Positions 8,569 to 19,531 of a stretch of DNA of 64,000 nucleotides are shown here, piece by piece. The notes under the pieces were generated by a model. It was not told the DNA's origin and ran no database searches. It was given only the letters and a program-made list of their open reading frames with translations. Source of the stretch: Pseudomonas frederiksbergensis (lineage in GTDB: Bacteria > Pseudomonadota > Gammaproteobacteria > Pseudomonadales > Pseudomonadaceae); assembly GCF_001874645.1 (NCBI RefSeq), contig NZ_CP017886.1, forward strand, positions 5,384,501-5,448,500, in the 5' to 3' direction. The number at the start of each line of letters is the position of its first letter. Position 1 is the stretch's first letter. Made by a program: the position numbers and the translations under genes.

Positions 8569-11500
8569 ACATCTCGCGGCTGTTTATCCTTCGCCCGGTA
8601 GCCACCACCCTGAGCATGCTGGCCATTGTTTTGGCCGGCATGATTGCCTACAAATTGCTGCCGGTCTCGGCGCTGCCTCAGGTCGATTACCCGACCATTC
8701 GGGTCATGACCCTGTACCCGGGCGCGAGCCCGGATGTGATGACCAGTGCGGTCACTGCGCCACTTGAGCGCCAGTTCGGGCAAATGCCCGGTCTGACCCA
8801 AATGGCCTCGACCAGTTCCGGTGGCGCCTCGGTGCTGACCCTGCGCTTCAGCCTCGACGTCAACATGGACGTTGCCGAGCAGCAGGTGCAGGCGGCCATT
8901 AACGCGGCAACCAACTTGTTGCCCAAGGACTTGCCGGCACCGCCGGTGTACAACAAGGTCAACCCGGCGGACACCCCGGTGCTGACCCTGGCGATCACCT
9001 CAAAAACCATGTTGCTGCCCAAACTCAATGATCTGGTCGACACGCGCATGGCGCAGAAAATCGCCCAGATCAGTGGCGTCGGCATGGTCAGCATCGCCGG
9101 TGGCCAACGTCAGGCCGTGCGGATCAAGGTCAATCCTGAAGCCCTGGCGGCCAACGGCTTGAACCTCTCGGACGTGCGCACCTTGATCGCCGCGTCCAAC
9201 GTCAACCAGCCCAAAGGCAACTTTGACGGTCCGACCCGGGTCTCGATGCTCGATGCCAACGACCAGTTGACCGCGCCCAAGGACTACGCCGAACTGATCC
9301 TGGCCTACAAGAACGGCGCGCCGTTACGGCTCAAGGATGTTGCGCAGATCGTCGACGGCGCCGAAAACGAACGCCTCGCCGCATGGGCCAATGAAAACCA
9401 GGCCGTATTGCTGAACATCCAGCGTCAGCCAGGCGCCAACGTAATCGAGGTGGTCGACCGGATCAAGGCCCTGTTGCCGAGCATCACCGACAACCTGCCG
9501 GCCGGCCTCGACGTCACCGTGTTGACCGACCGCACCCAGACCATCCGGGCTTCCGTCACCGACGTGCAGCACGAGCTGCTGATTGCCATTGCCCTGGTGG
9601 TGATGGTGACGTTCCTGTTTTTGCGCCGGGCCAGTGCCACGATTATTCCGTCGATTGCGGTGCCGTTGTCGTTGATCGGTACGTTTGGCGTGATGTACCT
9701 GGCCGGTTTTTCGGTCAACAACCTGACCTTGATGGCATTGACCATTGCTACCGGTTTTGTGGTGGACGACGCGATCGTCATGCTGGAAAACATTTCGCGC
9801 TTCATCGAAGAGGGCGACAGCCCGTTGCAGGCGGCGCTCAAGGGCGCCAAGCAGATCGGTTTCACCCTGATCTCGCTGACCCTGTCGCTGATCGCGGTAT
9901 TGATTCCGCTGTTGTTCATGGCCGATGTAGTGGGGCGTCTGTTCCGCGAGTTTGCGATTACCCTGGCGGTGGCGATTCTGATTTCCCTGGTGGTTTCCCT
10001 GACCCTGACGCCCATGATGTGCGCGCGGTTGCTCAAGCGTGAGCCGAAGCCAGAAGAGCAGGGCCGTTTCTACCGGGCCAGCGGTGTGTGGATCGACTGG
10101 CTCATCGCCGCCTACGGGCGCAAGTTGCAGTGGGTACTCAAGCATCAGCCGCTGACCCTGCTGGTGGCCATCGCCACCCTGGGCCTGACGGTGTTCCTGT
10201 ACATCGTGGTGCCCAAGGGCTTCTTCCCGGTGCAGGACACCGGGGTGATCCAGGGCATTTCCGAGGCACCGCAGTCGATTTCCTTCGCCGCCATGAGCCA
10301 GCGTCAGCAGGAATTGGCCAAGGTCATTCTGGCCGATCCGGCGGTGCAAAGCCTGTCGTCCTATATCGGTATCGACGGCGACAACGCGACACTGAACAGT
10401 GGGCGCTTGTTGATCAATCTCAAGCCGCACAAAGAACGTGATCTGAGCGCGGCCCAGGTGATCAGCCGGTTGCAGCCGCAGTTGAATAAACTGGTGGGCA
10501 TTCGTCTGTTCATGCAGCCGGTGCAGGATCTGACCATCGAAGACCGGGTCAGCCGCACGCAGTACCAATTCAGCCTGTCGTCGCCGGATGCCGACATGCT
10601 CAGCCTGTGGAGCGGGCGACTGGTCGAGGCGCTGGGCAAACAGCCAGAGTTGACCGACGTTGCCAGCGATCTGCAGGACAAGGGTTTGCAGGTCTATCTG
10701 GTGATCGACCGCGATGCCGCCTCGCGAATCGGTGTTTCGGTGTCAAACATCACCGACGCGCTGTACGACGCTTTCGGCCAGCGCCAGATCTCGACCATTT
10801 ACACCCAGGCCAGCCAGTACCGCGTGGTGATGCAGGCGCAGGACGGCGAGAAGATCGGCCCGCAGGCGCTGGAACAGATTCATGTCAAGACCACCAATGG
10901 CGGCCAGGTGCGGTTGTCCAGCCTGGCCCGCGTCGAAGAGCGCCAGGCGCAATTGGCGATTGCGCACATCGGCCAGTTCCCGGCGGTGATGATGTCCTTC
11001 AACCTTGCGCCCGGCGTAGCGTTGGGCCAGGCCGTCGAGCTGATCAACAAGGTGCAGAAGGACATCGGCATGCCGCTGGGTGTGCAGACTCAGTTCCAGG
11101 GTGCCGCTCAGGCGTTCGAGGCCTCGCTGTCGAGCACCTTGTTGCTGATTCTGGCGGCAGTGGTGACCATGTACATCGTGCTCGGTGTGCTGTACGAGAG
11201 CTACATTCACCCGATCACCATTCTCTCGACGCTACCATCAGCGGCGGTCGGCGCCTTGCTGGCGCTGATCCTCAGTGGCAATGACCTGGGCATGATCGCG
11301 ATCATCGGCATCATCTTGCTGATCGGCATCGTCAAGAAGAACGCGATCATGATGATCGACTTCGCCCTCGACGCCGAGCGCAATCAGGGCATGGACCCGG
11401 CGACGGCGATCTACCAGGCGGCGCTGCTGCGTTTTCGACCGATTCTGATGACCACCCTGGCCGCGTTGTTTGGCGCTGTGCCGCTGATGCTCGCCACCGG

Positions 11501-11669
11501 CTCCGGTGCGGAGTTGCGCCAGCCATTGGGTCTGGTGATGGTCGGCGGCCTGCTGGTGAGCCAGGTGCTGACGCTGTTTACCACGCCAGTTATCTATCTG
11601 TACTTCGACCGCCTTGGTCGGCGCTGGCGGCCTGCGCCTGAGCGCCTGGAGCCGGTAGAGCAGCCATGA
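8565..11669 (+). CDS. muxB: RND efflux transporter MuxB (MdtB type)
   Basis: MuxB is one of two non-identical RND pump subunits thought to form a mixed trimer with MuxC. The 1034-residue length is standard for the HAE-1 class. The N-terminus ([19 protein letters not shown]) forms the first membrane helix. The proton-relay aspartates are D401 and D402 in [18 protein letters not shown] in helix 4. Other signatures are [16 protein letters not shown], the porter-domain [20 protein letters not shown], and the second-half [20 protein letters not shown] and [15 protein letters not shown]. Translation is coupled through 4-base ATGA overlaps with muxA and muxC. Confidence 0.95.
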   Translation: MNISRLFILRPVATTLSMLAIVLAGMIAYKLLPVSALPQVDYPTIRVMTLYPGASPDVMTSAVTAPLERQFGQMPGLTQMASTSSGGASVLTLRFSLDVNMDVAEQQVQAAINAATNLLPKDLPAPPVYNKVNPADTPVLTLAITSKTMLLPKLNDLVDTRMAQKIAQISGVGMVSIAGGQRQAVRIKVNPEALAANGLNLSDVRTLIAASNVNQPKGNFDGPTRVSMLDANDQLTAPKDYAELILAYKNGAPLRLKDVAQIVDGAENERLAAWANENQAVLLNIQRQPGANVIEVVDRIKALLPSITDNLPAGLDVTVLTDRTQTIRASVTDVQHELLIAIALVVMVTFLFLRRASATIIPSIAVPLSLIGTFGVMYLAGFSVNNLTLMALTIATGFVVDDAIVMLENISRFIEEGDSPLQAALKGAKQIGFTLISLTLSLIAVLIPLLFMADVVGRLFREFAITLAVAILISLVVSLTLTPMMCARLLKREPKPEEQGRFYRASGVWIDWLIAAYGRKLQWVLKHQPLTLLVAIATLGLTVFLYIVVPKGFFPVQDTGVIQGISEAPQSISFAAMSQRQQELAKVILADPAVQSLSSYIGIDGDNATLNSGRLLINLKPHKERDLSAAQVISRLQPQLNKLVGIRLFMQPVQDLTIEDRVSRTQYQFSLSSPDADMLSLWSGRLVEALGKQPELTDVASDLQDKGLQVYLVIDRDAASRIGVSVSNITDALYDAFGQRQISTIYTQASQYRVVMQAQDGEKIGPQALEQIHVKTTNGGQVRLSSLARVEERQAQLAIAHIGQFPAVMMSFNLAPGVALGQAVELINKVQKDIGMPLGVQTQFQGAAQAFEASLSSTLLLILAAVVTMYIVLGVLYESYIHPITILSTLPSAAVGALLALILSGNDLGMIAIIGIILLIGIVKKNAIMMIDFALDAERNQGMDPATAIYQAALLRFRPILMTTLAALFGAVPLMLATGSGAELRQPLGLVMVGGLLVSQVLTLFTTPVIYLYFDRLGRRWRPAPERLEPVEQP

Positions 11670-14600
11670 ACCTGTCCGGACCTTTCATTCGCCGGCCGGT
11701 AGCGACGATGCTGCTGAGCCTGGCGATCATGTTGCTGGGGGGCGTGAGTTTCGGCTTGCTGCCGGTGTCGCCACTGCCGCAAATGGACTTCCCGGTGATC
11801 GTGGTTCAAGCGAGCCTGCCGGGCGCGAGCCCCGAGGTCATGGCGTCCACCGTGGCGACGCCGCTGGAGCGATCCTTCGGCGCCATCGCCGGGGTCAACA
11901 CCATGAGCAGCCGTTCCAGCCAGGGTTCGACCCGGGTGATCCTGCAATTTGACATGGACCGCGACATCAATGGCGCGGCGCGAGAAGTGCAAGCGGCGAT
12001 CAACGCTTCGCGCAACCTGTTGCCCAGCGGTATGCGCAGCATGCCGACCTACAAAAAGGTCAACCCGTCCCAGGCGCCGATCATGGTGCTGTCGCTGACC
12101 TCGGACGTGCTGGAAAAAGGTCAGCTCTACGACCTGGCCTCGACGACCCTCTCGCAAAGCCTGTCTCAGGTGCCCGGTGTCGGCGAAGTGCAAATCGGTG
12201 GGAGCTCGTTGCCGGCGGTACGCATCGAACTTGAGCCACAACTGCTGAACCAGTACGGCGTGGCGCTGGATGATGTACGCAACACCATTGCCAATGCCAA
12301 CGTGCGCCGGCCCAAAGGCTCGATCGAAGACGATCAGCGGATGTGGCAGGTACAGGCCAACGACCAGTTGGAGAAGGCCAAGGATTATGAGCCGCTGATC
12401 ATTCGCTACCAGAATGGCTCGGCGTTGCGCCTGAGTGATGTGGCCAAGGTCCGCGACAGTGTCGAAGACCGTTACAACAGCGGTTTCTTCAACGATGACG
12501 CGGCGGTGCTGTTGGTGATCAACCGCCAGGCCGGCGCCAACATCATTAAAACGGTCAACGATATCAAGGCGCAGTTGCCGGCGTTGCAGGCGGTGTTGCC
12601 GGCCAGCGTCAAACTGAACCTGGCGATGGACCGTTCACCGGTGATCAAGGCAACCCTGCACGAAGCGGAAATGACCCTGCTGATTGCCGTGGCGCTGGTG
12701 ATTCTGGTGGTGTACCTGTTCCTCGGTAACTTCCGCGCGTCGTTGATCCCGACGCTGGCGGTGCCGGTGTCGCTGGTCGGCACCTTTGCGGTGATGTACC
12801 TCTATGGTTTTTCGCTGAACAACCTGTCGCTGATGGCGCTGATTCTGGCCACGGGGCTGGTGGTGGACGATGCCATCGTGGTGCTGGAAAACATCTCGCG
12901 GCACATCGACGAAGGCATTGCGCCGATGAAGGCGGCGTACCTGGGCGCCCAGGAAGTCGGTTTTACCTTGCTGTCGATGAACGTCTCGCTGGTGGCGGTG
13001 TTCCTGTCAATTCTGTTCATGGGCGGGATCATCGAGAGCCTGTTTCGTGAGTTCTCGATTACCCTGGCGGCGTCCATCGTGGTGTCGCTGGTGGTCTCGC
13101 TGACCCTGACGCCGATGCTCTGTGCCCGCTGGCTGACACCCCACATGCCAGGCAAGGAAAACCGTTTGCAGCGCGCCAGCCGGCGCGCCAACGACTGGAT
13201 GGTCAAACACTATGCCAGCAGCCTGGATTGGGTGCTGCGTCATAAACGGCTGACGCTGCTCAGTCTGTTTATCACCATTGGCGTCAACATCGCCTTGTAT
13301 GTGGTGGTGCCCAAGACCTTTCTGCCGCAGCAGGACACCGGTCAATTGATCGGTTTTGTTCGTGGTGACAATGGCCTGTCGTTCAACGTCATGCAGCCGA
13401 AAATGGAAATCTTCCGCCGCGCAGTGTTGAAAGACGAGGCAGTGGAAAGTGTTGCCGGTTTTATCGGCGGTACCAACGGCACCAATAACGCTTTCATGCT
13501 GGTGCGCCTGAAGCCGATCAAGGAACGCAATATTTCTGCGCAGAAAGTCATCGAGCGCCTGCGCAAGGAAATGCCCAAGGTGGCCGGGGCCCAGTTGATG
13601 CTGATGGCCGACCAGGACTTGCAGTTTGGCGGTGGCCGCGAACAGACCACTTCGCAATACACTTACATCCTGCAAAGCGGTGATTTATCGGCGTTACGCG
13701 AGTGGTACCCGAAAGTTGTCGCAGCGCTCAAGGCACTGCCTGAACTGACGGCCATTGACGCCCGCGAAGGGCGAGGTGCCGCGCAGGTGACACTGGTGGT
13801 CGATCGTGACCAGGCCAAACGCCTGGGTGTCGACATGTCGATGGTGACCGCGGTGCTGAACAACGCCTATAGCCAGCGCCAGATCTCGACCATTTACGAC
13901 AGCCTCAACCAGTATCAGGTGGTGATGGAGGTCAATCCGAAATACGCCCAGGACCCGATCACCCTCAATCAGGTTCAGGTGATTACCGCTGCCGGCGCGC
14001 GCATTCCGCTGTCGGCGATTGCTCACTATGAAAACAGCCTGGAAAACGATCGGGTCAGTCATGAAGGGCAGTTCGCTTCCGAGAGCGTCTCTTTTGATAT
14101 GGCCGAAGGCGTCACTGTTGAACAAGGCTCGGCCGCCATCGAACGGGCGATTGCCAAATTGGGGCTGCCGGAAGAAGTGATCGCCAAGATGGCCGGCACT
14201 GCCGACGCCTTTGCCGCGACTCAGAAGAGTCAGCCGTGGATGATTCTCGGTGCGCTGGTGGCGGTGTATCTGGTGTTGGGCGTGCTGTACGAAAGTTATG
14301 TGCACCCGCTGACCATCCTTTCGACATTGCCTTCGGCAGGTGTCGGTGCGTTGCTGTCGATCTATGTGCTGGGCGGCGAGTTCAGCCTGATTTCGCTGCT
14401 CGGGCTGTTTCTGTTGATCGGCGTGGTAAAGAAAAACGCCATTCTGATGATCGACCTCGCGCTACAGCTTGAACGCCATCAGGGCATGGAACCGCTGGAG
14501 TCGATTCGCAGTGCCTGCCTGTTGCGCCTGCGGCCAATTTTGATGACCACTCTGGCGGCGATTCTGGGCGCCTTGCCCTTGTTGCTCAGTACTGCCGAAG

Positions 14601-14773
14601 GCGCGGAAATGCGTCAGCCACTGGGCTTGACCATCATCGGCGGGTTGATCTTCAGCCAGGTGCTGACGCTTTTCACCACCCCGGTGGTTTACCTCTATCT
14701 CGACCGTTTGCGCCATCGGGTCAACCGCTGGCGTGGGGTTCGTACCGATGCTTCTCTGGAAACTCCGCTATGA
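11666..14773 (+). CDS. muxC: RND efflux transporter MuxC (MdtC type)
   Basis: This is the second RND subunit of the heteromeric pump, 1035 residues and clearly a paralogue of the gene before it. The first helix begins [20 protein letters not shown]. The proton-relay pair is D401-D402 in [18 protein letters not shown], in the same place as in MuxB, so both subunits retain the relay residues. [16 protein letters not shown] and [20 protein letters not shown] are further family signatures. Both ends overlap neighbouring genes by 4 bases (ATGA). In E. coli MdtBC the two subunits contribute unequally to proton transfer and drug binding; the same division is plausible here but not visible in the sequence. 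Confidence 0.95.
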   Translation: MNLSGPFIRRPVATMLLSLAIMLLGGVSFGLLPVSPLPQMDFPVIVVQASLPGASPEVMASTVATPLERSFGAIAGVNTMSSRSSQGSTRVILQFDMDRDINGAAREVQAAINASRNLLPSGMRSMPTYKKVNPSQAPIMVLSLTSDVLEKGQLYDLASTTLSQSLSQVPGVGEVQIGGSSLPAVRIELEPQLLNQYGVALDDVRNTIANANVRRPKGSIEDDQRMWQVQANDQLEKAKDYEPLIIRYQNGSALRLSDVAKVRDSVEDRYNSGFFNDDAAVLLVINRQAGANIIKTVNDIKAQLPALQAVLPASVKLNLAMDRSPVIKATLHEAEMTLLIAVALVILVVYLFLGNFRASLIPTLAVPVSLVGTFAVMYLYGFSLNNLSLMALILATGLVVDDAIVVLENISRHIDEGIAPMKAAYLGAQEVGFTLLSMNVSLVAVFLSILFMGGIIESLFREFSITLAASIVVSLVVSLTLTPMLCARWLTPHMPGKENRLQRASRRANDWMVKHYASSLDWVLRHKRLTLLSLFITIGVNIALYVVVPKTFLPQQDTGQLIGFVRGDNGLSFNVMQPKMEIFRRAVLKDEAVESVAGFIGGTNGTNNAFMLVRLKPIKERNISAQKVIERLRKEMPKVAGAQLMLMADQDLQFGGGREQTTSQYTYILQSGDLSALREWYPKVVAALKALPELTAIDAREGRGAAQVTLVVDRDQAKRLGVDMSMVTAVLNNAYSQRQISTIYDSLNQYQVVMEVNPKYAQDPITLNQVQVITAAGARIPLSAIAHYENSLENDRVSHEGQFASESVSFDMAEGVTVEQGSAAIERAIAKLGLPEEVIAKMAGTADAFAATQKSQPWMILGALVAVYLVLGVLYESYVHPLTILSTLPSAGVGALLSIYVLGGEFSLISLLGLFLLIGVVKKNAILMIDLALQLERHQGMEPLESIRSACLLRLRPILMTTLAAILGALPLLLSTAEGAEMRQPLGLTIIGGLIFSQVLTLFTTPVVYLYLDRLRHRVNRWRGVRTDASLETPL

Positions 14774-16251
14774 CTGACCGTTGCCCACTCAACCTTGACG
14801 CACCGACGGCCCGGTGCCTGGTTTCGGCCCGCGGCTCGCGCTTGCTGAGTCTTTCGCTCAGCGTCTTGATGCTCAGTGCCTGCGCCATTGGCCCGGACTA
14901 TCAGCGCCCGCCAGTGGCTGAGCCAGCGCAGTTCAAGCAGGCAGACGGCTGGCGTCAGGCGACTCCGAGTGACTCATTGGCGCGTGGCGCCTGGTGGGAG
15001 CTGTACGGTGATCAGCCGCTCAACGGGCTGGTCGAAAAACTCAACAGTGCCAACCAGACCGTTGCCCAGTCCGAAGCCCAATACCGTCAGGCTCAGGCCT
15101 TGGTGCGCAGTGCCCGAGGTGCGTTTTTTCCAACGGTTGATTTGAGCGCCGGGAAAACCCGTTCGAGTCAGGGCACTGGTAGCAGCAGTTCAAGCCTGAG
15201 CAGTACCAATAGCGGCATCCGCGACACCTATAACACTCAGCTTGGGGTGAGTTGGGAGGCGGATGTCTGGGGCAAACTGCGTCGTGGCCTGGAAGCCGAT
15301 AAGGCCAGTGCCGAAGCGAGTTTTGCCGACCTGGCCGCGATGCGCCTGAGTCAACAATCGGAGTTGGTGCAGAACTACCTGCAATTGCGAGTGATCGACC
15401 AGCAAAAGCGCCTGCTGCAAGCCACGGTCGAAAATTATCAGCGCTCGCTGCAAATGACCGAAAATCAGTACCGCGCCGGCGTTTCCGGCAAGGACGCGGT
15501 CGTTCAGGCGCAAACCCAGCTGAAAAGTACTCAGGCCGACATGATCGACCTGATCTGGCAGCGTGCGCAGTTCGAGAACGCAATTGCCGTGCTGATCGGC
15601 TTGCCGCCGGCTGAATTCAATCTGGCTGAAACCCAGAACATTCCAACGTTGCCGCAGGTTCCGCTGACGCTGCCCTCGCAACTGCTGGAGCGCCGCCCGG
15701 ACATCGCATCCGCCGAGCGTTCGATCATCGCTGCCAACGCCCACATCGGCGTGGCCAAAGCTGCTTACTACCCGGACCTTACGTTGAGTATGTCCGGCGG
15801 TTACAGCAGCAGTACCTATTCCAACCTGATCAGCCTGCCGAACCGTTTCTGGTCGGTCGGACCGAAACTCGCCATGACCCTGTTCGACGGCGGCCAGCGC
15901 TCGGCGGAAGTCGACCGCACCGAGGCGGTCTACGACCAGACTGTGGCCAAGTACCGGCAAACCGTGCTCGACGGGTTCCGCGAGGTCGAAAACTATCTGG
16001 TGCAACTCAAGGTGCTGGAAGACGAAGCGGCGGTACGTCAGCAAGCGCTGGACGCGGCCCGTGAGTCATTGCGCCTGACCCTGAACCAGTACAAGGCCGG
16101 GTTGATCGCCTACCTTGATGTGGTGGTGGTCCAGGCCACGGCCCTGAGCAATGAACGCAGCGTACTGACCTTGCAGCAAAGCCGGCTGATCGCCAGTGTG
16201 AATTTGATCGCCGCATTGGGCGGTGGCTGGGATGGCCAGACCCAGCCGTAG
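14770..16251 (+). CDS. opmB: Outer-membrane efflux lipoprotein OpmB
   Basis: The 493-residue protein is a TolC/OprM-family channel that completes the mux pump. The signal peptide ends in a lipobox, LSAC, in SLSVLMLSACAIGPDYQRP, so the mature protein would be lipidated on the cysteine. The tandem OEP domains show the typical WWELYGDQPLNGLV, LGVSWEADVWGKLRRGLEAD and its second-half counterpart LLERRPDIASAERSIIAANA. It ends with AALGGGWDGQTQP. The start overlaps muxC by 4 bases, and no other gene follows in the operon; a REP-like pair lies 24 bases after the stop. Confidence 0.93.
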   Translation: MTDRCPLNLDAPTARCLVSARGSRLLSLSLSVLMLSACAIGPDYQRPPVAEPAQFKQADGWRQATPSDSLARGAWWELYGDQPLNGLVEKLNSANQTVAQSEAQYRQAQALVRSARGAFFPTVDLSAGKTRSSQGTGSSSSSLSSTNSGIRDTYNTQLGVSWEADVWGKLRRGLEADKASAEASFADLAAMRLSQQSELVQNYLQLRVIDQQKRLLQATVENYQRSLQMTENQYRAGVSGKDAVVQAQTQLKSTQADMIDLIWQRAQFENAIAVLIGLPPAEFNLAETQNIPTLPQVPLTLPSQLLERRPDIASAERSIIAANAHIGVAKAAYYPDLTLSMSGGYSSSTYSNLISLPNRFWSVGPKLAMTLFDGGQRSAEVDRTEAVYDQTVAKYRQTVLDGFREVENYLVQLKVLEDEAAVRQQALDAARESLRLTLNQYKAGLIAYLDVVVVQATALSNERSVLTLQQSRLIASVNLIAALGGGWDGQTQP

Positions 16252-16275
16252 GTTGCAATCGGCAGTGCTTTGAAA

Positions 16276-16345
16276 AGATCGCAGGCTTCGCCAGCTCCTA
16301 CAGAAATACCGCCAGCCGTAGGCGCTGCCGAAGGCGGCGATCTGT
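16276..16345. repeat. Imperfect REP-like inverted pair after opmB
   Basis: AGATCGCAGGCTTCGCCAGC near 16277 faces GTAGGCGCTGCCGAAGGCGG near 16318 in the opposite orientation. The arms differ by several substitutions, so this is a decayed copy of the element seen at 6367 and 19454. The rest of the 286-base gap to 16538 shows no clear gene. Confidence 0.65.
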
Positions 16346-16537
16346 TGATTTCAGTCTGTCCAGATCGAGCAGGCTTACGCCCTGTAAGGGCATGTTCGAG
16401 CGCGTTACAGACTTTCCGTCGCACTAATGGCCTTCTGCTTAGTTTGTGAGTGCGTTCGTTGATGGAAACAGTACAATCGCGCACTTTGCCCCCATGAGCA
16501 TGGATGCAGTCCGGCGGGGCGGCCACGAGAAGTTCTG

Positions 16538-18619
16538 ATGCTCATCGGTAGCTATTCCCCCGCTCTGGTTCTGATCTCCCTTTGCGTGGCGATTCTTGCC
16601 TCCTATACCGCCCTGGACCTGACCGGTCGCATCGCAACAGCCAAAGGCCGGGCGGTTCACCTGTGGACGGCGGGTGGTGCGTTGGCCATGGGCGTGGGCG
16701 TCTGGTCGATGCACTTCATTGGGATGCTGGCGTTCAGGCTGCCGGTCATCCTCGGATACGACTTTGCCATCACCGCGTTGTCGCTGGTGATCGCGATGCT
16801 GTCCTGCGGGTTCGCGCTGTGGCTGGTCAGCCAGCCGCGTTTGCCAGGCTGGCAACTGGCGTTCGGCGCATTGATCATGGGCGCGGGCATCAGCGGCATG
16901 CACTACACCGGCATGGCCGCCATGCGCATGCAGCCGGGTATCGATTACGATCCGACATTGTTTGGTGCCTCGCTGGCGATCGCGGTCGGCGCTTCGGCCG
17001 CGGCATTGTGGATTGCCTTTCGTTTGCGCCAGAACACCCCGTATGTGCGCCTCGTTCGTGGCGGCGCCGCGGTGATCATGGGCATCGCGATTGTCGGCAT
17101 GCACTACACCGGGATGGCGGCAGCGCAATTTCCCGAGGGCAGTTTTTGTGGCGCCGCGCTCGACGGTTTGAGTGGCAAGGGCCTGGACAACCTGGTGCTG
17201 GTCACCACCCTGGCGGTGTTAAGCATCGCGTTGCTGACCTCGATCCTCGATGCGCGCCTTGAAGCACGTACTGCTGAACTGGCCAACTCCTTGACCCTGG
17301 CCAACCGCGAACTCACCCAACTGGCGTTGCACGACACCCTGACCGGATTGCCGAACCGTGTGCTGCTGGCCGATCGCATCGATCAAGCCATGCAGGTGGT
17401 GCAGGAGCAGGGCGGTTGTTTCGCGTTGATGTTCATTGACCTGGACGGCTTCAAACCGGTCAACGATGCCTTTGGTCACCATATCGGCGATCAGTTGCTG
17501 CGTGAAGTCGGCATGCGTTTGCGCGAGGACCTGCGCAGCCAGGACGCGCTGGCACGGATTGGCGGTGACGAATTCGTCTTGCTGGTGCAGCTCGCCGAAC
17601 CTGACGATGCCTTGCGACTGGCGGCGCGTCAGGTGGAGTTGATCTCACGCGCGTTCCGGGTTGCCGAACACGACATGCAGATCTCTGCCAGCGTTGGTAT
17701 TGCCGTATACCCTGGCAACGGACAGACCCCGCAAGAACTGCTGATGAACGCCGATGCGGCGATGTATCACGCCAAAGGCACGGGCAAGAACGGCTATAGT
17801 TTCTTCGATGCCTCGATGAATACCAACGCTCGCAAGCAACTGCAAATGCTGCAGGATTTGCGCAATGCGCTCGAGCTACAGCAATTCAGCCTGCACTACC
17901 AACCCAAGTTTGATGCCAGCAATGGTCTGCCAATCGGTGCCGAAGCCTTGCTGCGTTGGGAACACCCGACCCAGGGCATGCTGCTGCCGGACAAGTTCAT
18001 CGAGCTGGCGGAGAAAACCGGGTTGATCATCCCGATCGGCGACTGGGTGCTCAACGAAGCCTGCCGGCAAATGAGCGTCTGGCACGTCCAGGGTTACACC
18101 CACTGGCGCATTGCGGTGAATCTCTCGGCGTTGCAGTTCTGCCATGTCGGACTGGTTCAAAGCGTCGCCAAAGCGTTGGCCACTCATGGTTTGCCCGCCA
18201 ACAGCCTGACCCTGGAAATCACCGAAACCACCGCCATGAGCGATGCTGACGCGAGCATGACGGTGCTTGCGCAGCTCTCGGAAATGGGCGTCGACCTGTC
18301 CATCGACGACTTTGGTACCGGTTATTCGAGTTTGATGTACCTCAAGCGCCTGCCGGCCAATGAACTGAAGATCGACCGTGGTTTTGTCCGCGACCTGGAG
18401 CGCGACAGCGATGACGCGGCGATCGTCTCGGCCATCGTCGCCCTCGGTCAGGCGTTAGGTTTGCGCATCGTCGCCGAAGGCGTGGAAACCGATGTGCAGC
18501 AGGACTTCCTGACCCAGCTGGGGTGTGATTCGTTGCAGGGTTATCTGCTCGGCCACCCGTTACCGGCCGAAAAGTTCATGGTCGACATCCACCGGGCCGA
18601 GCACAGGGTGACGGTCTGA
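16538..18619 (+). CDS. MHYT-GGDEF-EAL membrane protein (MucR/NbdA type), c-di-GMP turnover
   Basis: The 693-residue protein has three parts. Residues 1 to about 235 are an integral membrane MHYT sensor with three repeats (MHFIGM, MHYTGM, MHYTGM), thought to bind copper and sense gases such as NO or oxygen. Next is a diguanylate cyclase domain with an intact RIGGDEFVLL site and, exactly five residues before it, an RSQD inhibitory site. Last is a phosphodiesterase domain with AEALLRWEHP, IDDFGTGYSSL and VAEGVET intact. Both enzyme halves therefore look active, as in P. aeruginosa MucR (PA1727) rather than NbdA, whose GGDEF site is altered. The gene stands alone between opmB and a dehydrogenase gene on the same strand. 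It could feed c-di-GMP to the alginate or cellulose systems, but no direct link is visible. Confidence 0.93.
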   Translation: MLIGSYSPALVLISLCVAILASYTALDLTGRIATAKGRAVHLWTAGGALAMGVGVWSMHFIGMLAFRLPVILGYDFAITALSLVIAMLSCGFALWLVSQPRLPGWQLAFGALIMGAGISGMHYTGMAAMRMQPGIDYDPTLFGASLAIAVGASAAALWIAFRLRQNTPYVRLVRGGAAVIMGIAIVGMHYTGMAAAQFPEGSFCGAALDGLSGKGLDNLVLVTTLAVLSIALLTSILDARLEARTAELANSLTLANRELTQLALHDTLTGLPNRVLLADRIDQAMQVVQEQGGCFALMFIDLDGFKPVNDAFGHHIGDQLLREVGMRLREDLRSQDALARIGGDEFVLLVQLAEPDDALRLAARQVELISRAFRVAEHDMQISASVGIAVYPGNGQTPQELLMNADAAMYHAKGTGKNGYSFFDASMNTNARKQLQMLQDLRNALELQQFSLHYQPKFDASNGLPIGAEALLRWEHPTQGMLLPDKFIELAEKTGLIIPIGDWVLNEACRQMSVWHVQGYTHWRIAVNLSALQFCHVGLVQSVAKALATHGLPANSLTLEITETTAMSDADASMTVLAQLSEMGVDLSIDDFGTGYSSLMYLKRLPANELKIDRGFVRDLERDSDDAAIVSAIVALGQALGLRIVAEGVETDVQQDFLTQLGCDSLQGYLLGHPLPAEKFMVDIHRAEHRVTV

Positions 18620-18706
18620 AGCCAGACTGATCGCTGGCCATGCAAAACCTGACGCCGGCAGGTATTCTTGCGGCGCAAGGCTTCGGGTTTGAATGGGGGA
18701 ATCAGC

Positions 18707-19453
18707 ATGGACAAAGTCATCGTCATTACCGGTGGCAGTCGCGGTATCGGCGCCGCTACAGCGCTCTTGGCCGCTGAGCAGGGCTATCGAATTTGCATCA
18801 ACTACCAGGCCGATGAGCAGGCCGCGCAACAGGTCCTCGAGCAAGTCCGTGCGCTCGGCGCCCAGGCGATTGCGGTACGTGCCGACGTCAGCATCGAAGA
18901 CGAAGTGATCAGCCTGTTCCACCGCGTTGACACTGAGCTGGGTCGAGTCACTGCGCTGGTGAACAACGCCGGTACCGTCGGGCAAAAGTCGCGCGTAGAT
19001 GAAATGTCCGAATTTCGCATTCTGAAAATCCTGAAAACCAATGTCCTGGCACCGATCCTCTGCGCCAAGCATGCACTGCTGCGCATGTCACCCAAACACG
19101 GCGGGCAGGGCGGTAGCATCGTCAACGTGTCCTCGGTCGCCTCGCGCCTCGGTTCACCGGGTGAATACGTTGATTACGCCGCCTCCAAAGGCGCGCTGGA
19201 TACGTTCACCATCGGCCTGTCCAAGGAAGTCGCCGGTGAAGGCATCCGCGTCAACGCGGTACGTCCCGGCTACATCTATACCGACTTCCACGCCCTGAGC
19301 GGCGACCCGGATCGTGTCAGCAAGCTTGAATCGGGCATTCCCATGGCCCGCGGCGGTCGCCCGGATGAAGTGGCCGAGGCGATTATCTGGTTGCTGTCGG
19401 ACAAGGCTTCTTATGCGACCGGGACCTTTGTTGATCTGGCGGGTGGGCGCTAA
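18707..19453 (+). CDS. YgfF-type short-chain dehydrogenase/reductase
   Basis: The 248-residue protein is a classical SDR. The nucleotide-binding motif is TGGSRGIG near residue 8, NNAG follows in LVNNAGTVG, the catalytic serine lies in NVSSVASRLGSPGEYVDYAA and the catalytic pair in YAASK. That stretch closely matches E. coli YgfF, an SDR annotated as a putative oxidoreductase, as does the ending LLSDKASYATGTFVDLAGG. The ATG at 18707 follows a GGGGGA site; the longer frame from 18668 adds residues before the Rossmann strand and was not used. Substrate and cofactor preference (NAD or NADP) are not known. It ends against a perfect inverted repeat shared with the convergent regulator gene. Confidence 0.9.
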   Translation: MDKVIVITGGSRGIGAATALLAAEQGYRICINYQADEQAAQQVLEQVRALGAQAIAVRADVSIEDEVISLFHRVDTELGRVTALVNNAGTVGQKSRVDEMSEFRILKILKTNVLAPILCAKHALLRMSPKHGGQGGSIVNVSSVASRLGSPGEYVDYAASKGALDTFTIGLSKEVAGEGIRVNAVRPGYIYTDFHALSGDPDRVSKLESGIPMARGGRPDEVAEAIIWLLSDKASYATGTFVDLAGGR

Positions 19454-19527
19454 AAAAGATCGCAGCCTCCGGCAGCTCCTACGGACATACGCAATGCTGT
19501 AGGAGCTGCCGGAGGCTGCGATCTTTT
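19454..19527. repeat. Perfect 29-bp REP-like inverted pair between convergent genes
   Basis: Arms 19454-19482 and 19499-19527 are exact reverse complements (core GTAGGAGCTGCCGGAGGC) around a 16-base loop. The left end has a run of A and the right end a run of T, so it could terminate transcription in both directions. It starts directly after the stop codon of the dehydrogenase gene and ends 4 bases before the stop of the regulator gene. Confidence 0.92.
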
Positions 19528-19531
19528 GCTT

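Noticed and set aside
9324-10568. Long minus-strand frame opposite muxB
   Set aside because: Gln/His/Arg-rich composition typical of an antisense shadow; muxB carries conserved motifs throughout.
7255-16251. Naming the pump operon mdtABC instead of muxABC-opmB
   Set aside because: The same family, but the operon ends in an OpmB-type lipoprotein channel and lies in a Pseudomonas background; E. coli mdtABC lacks its own channel gene in that position.
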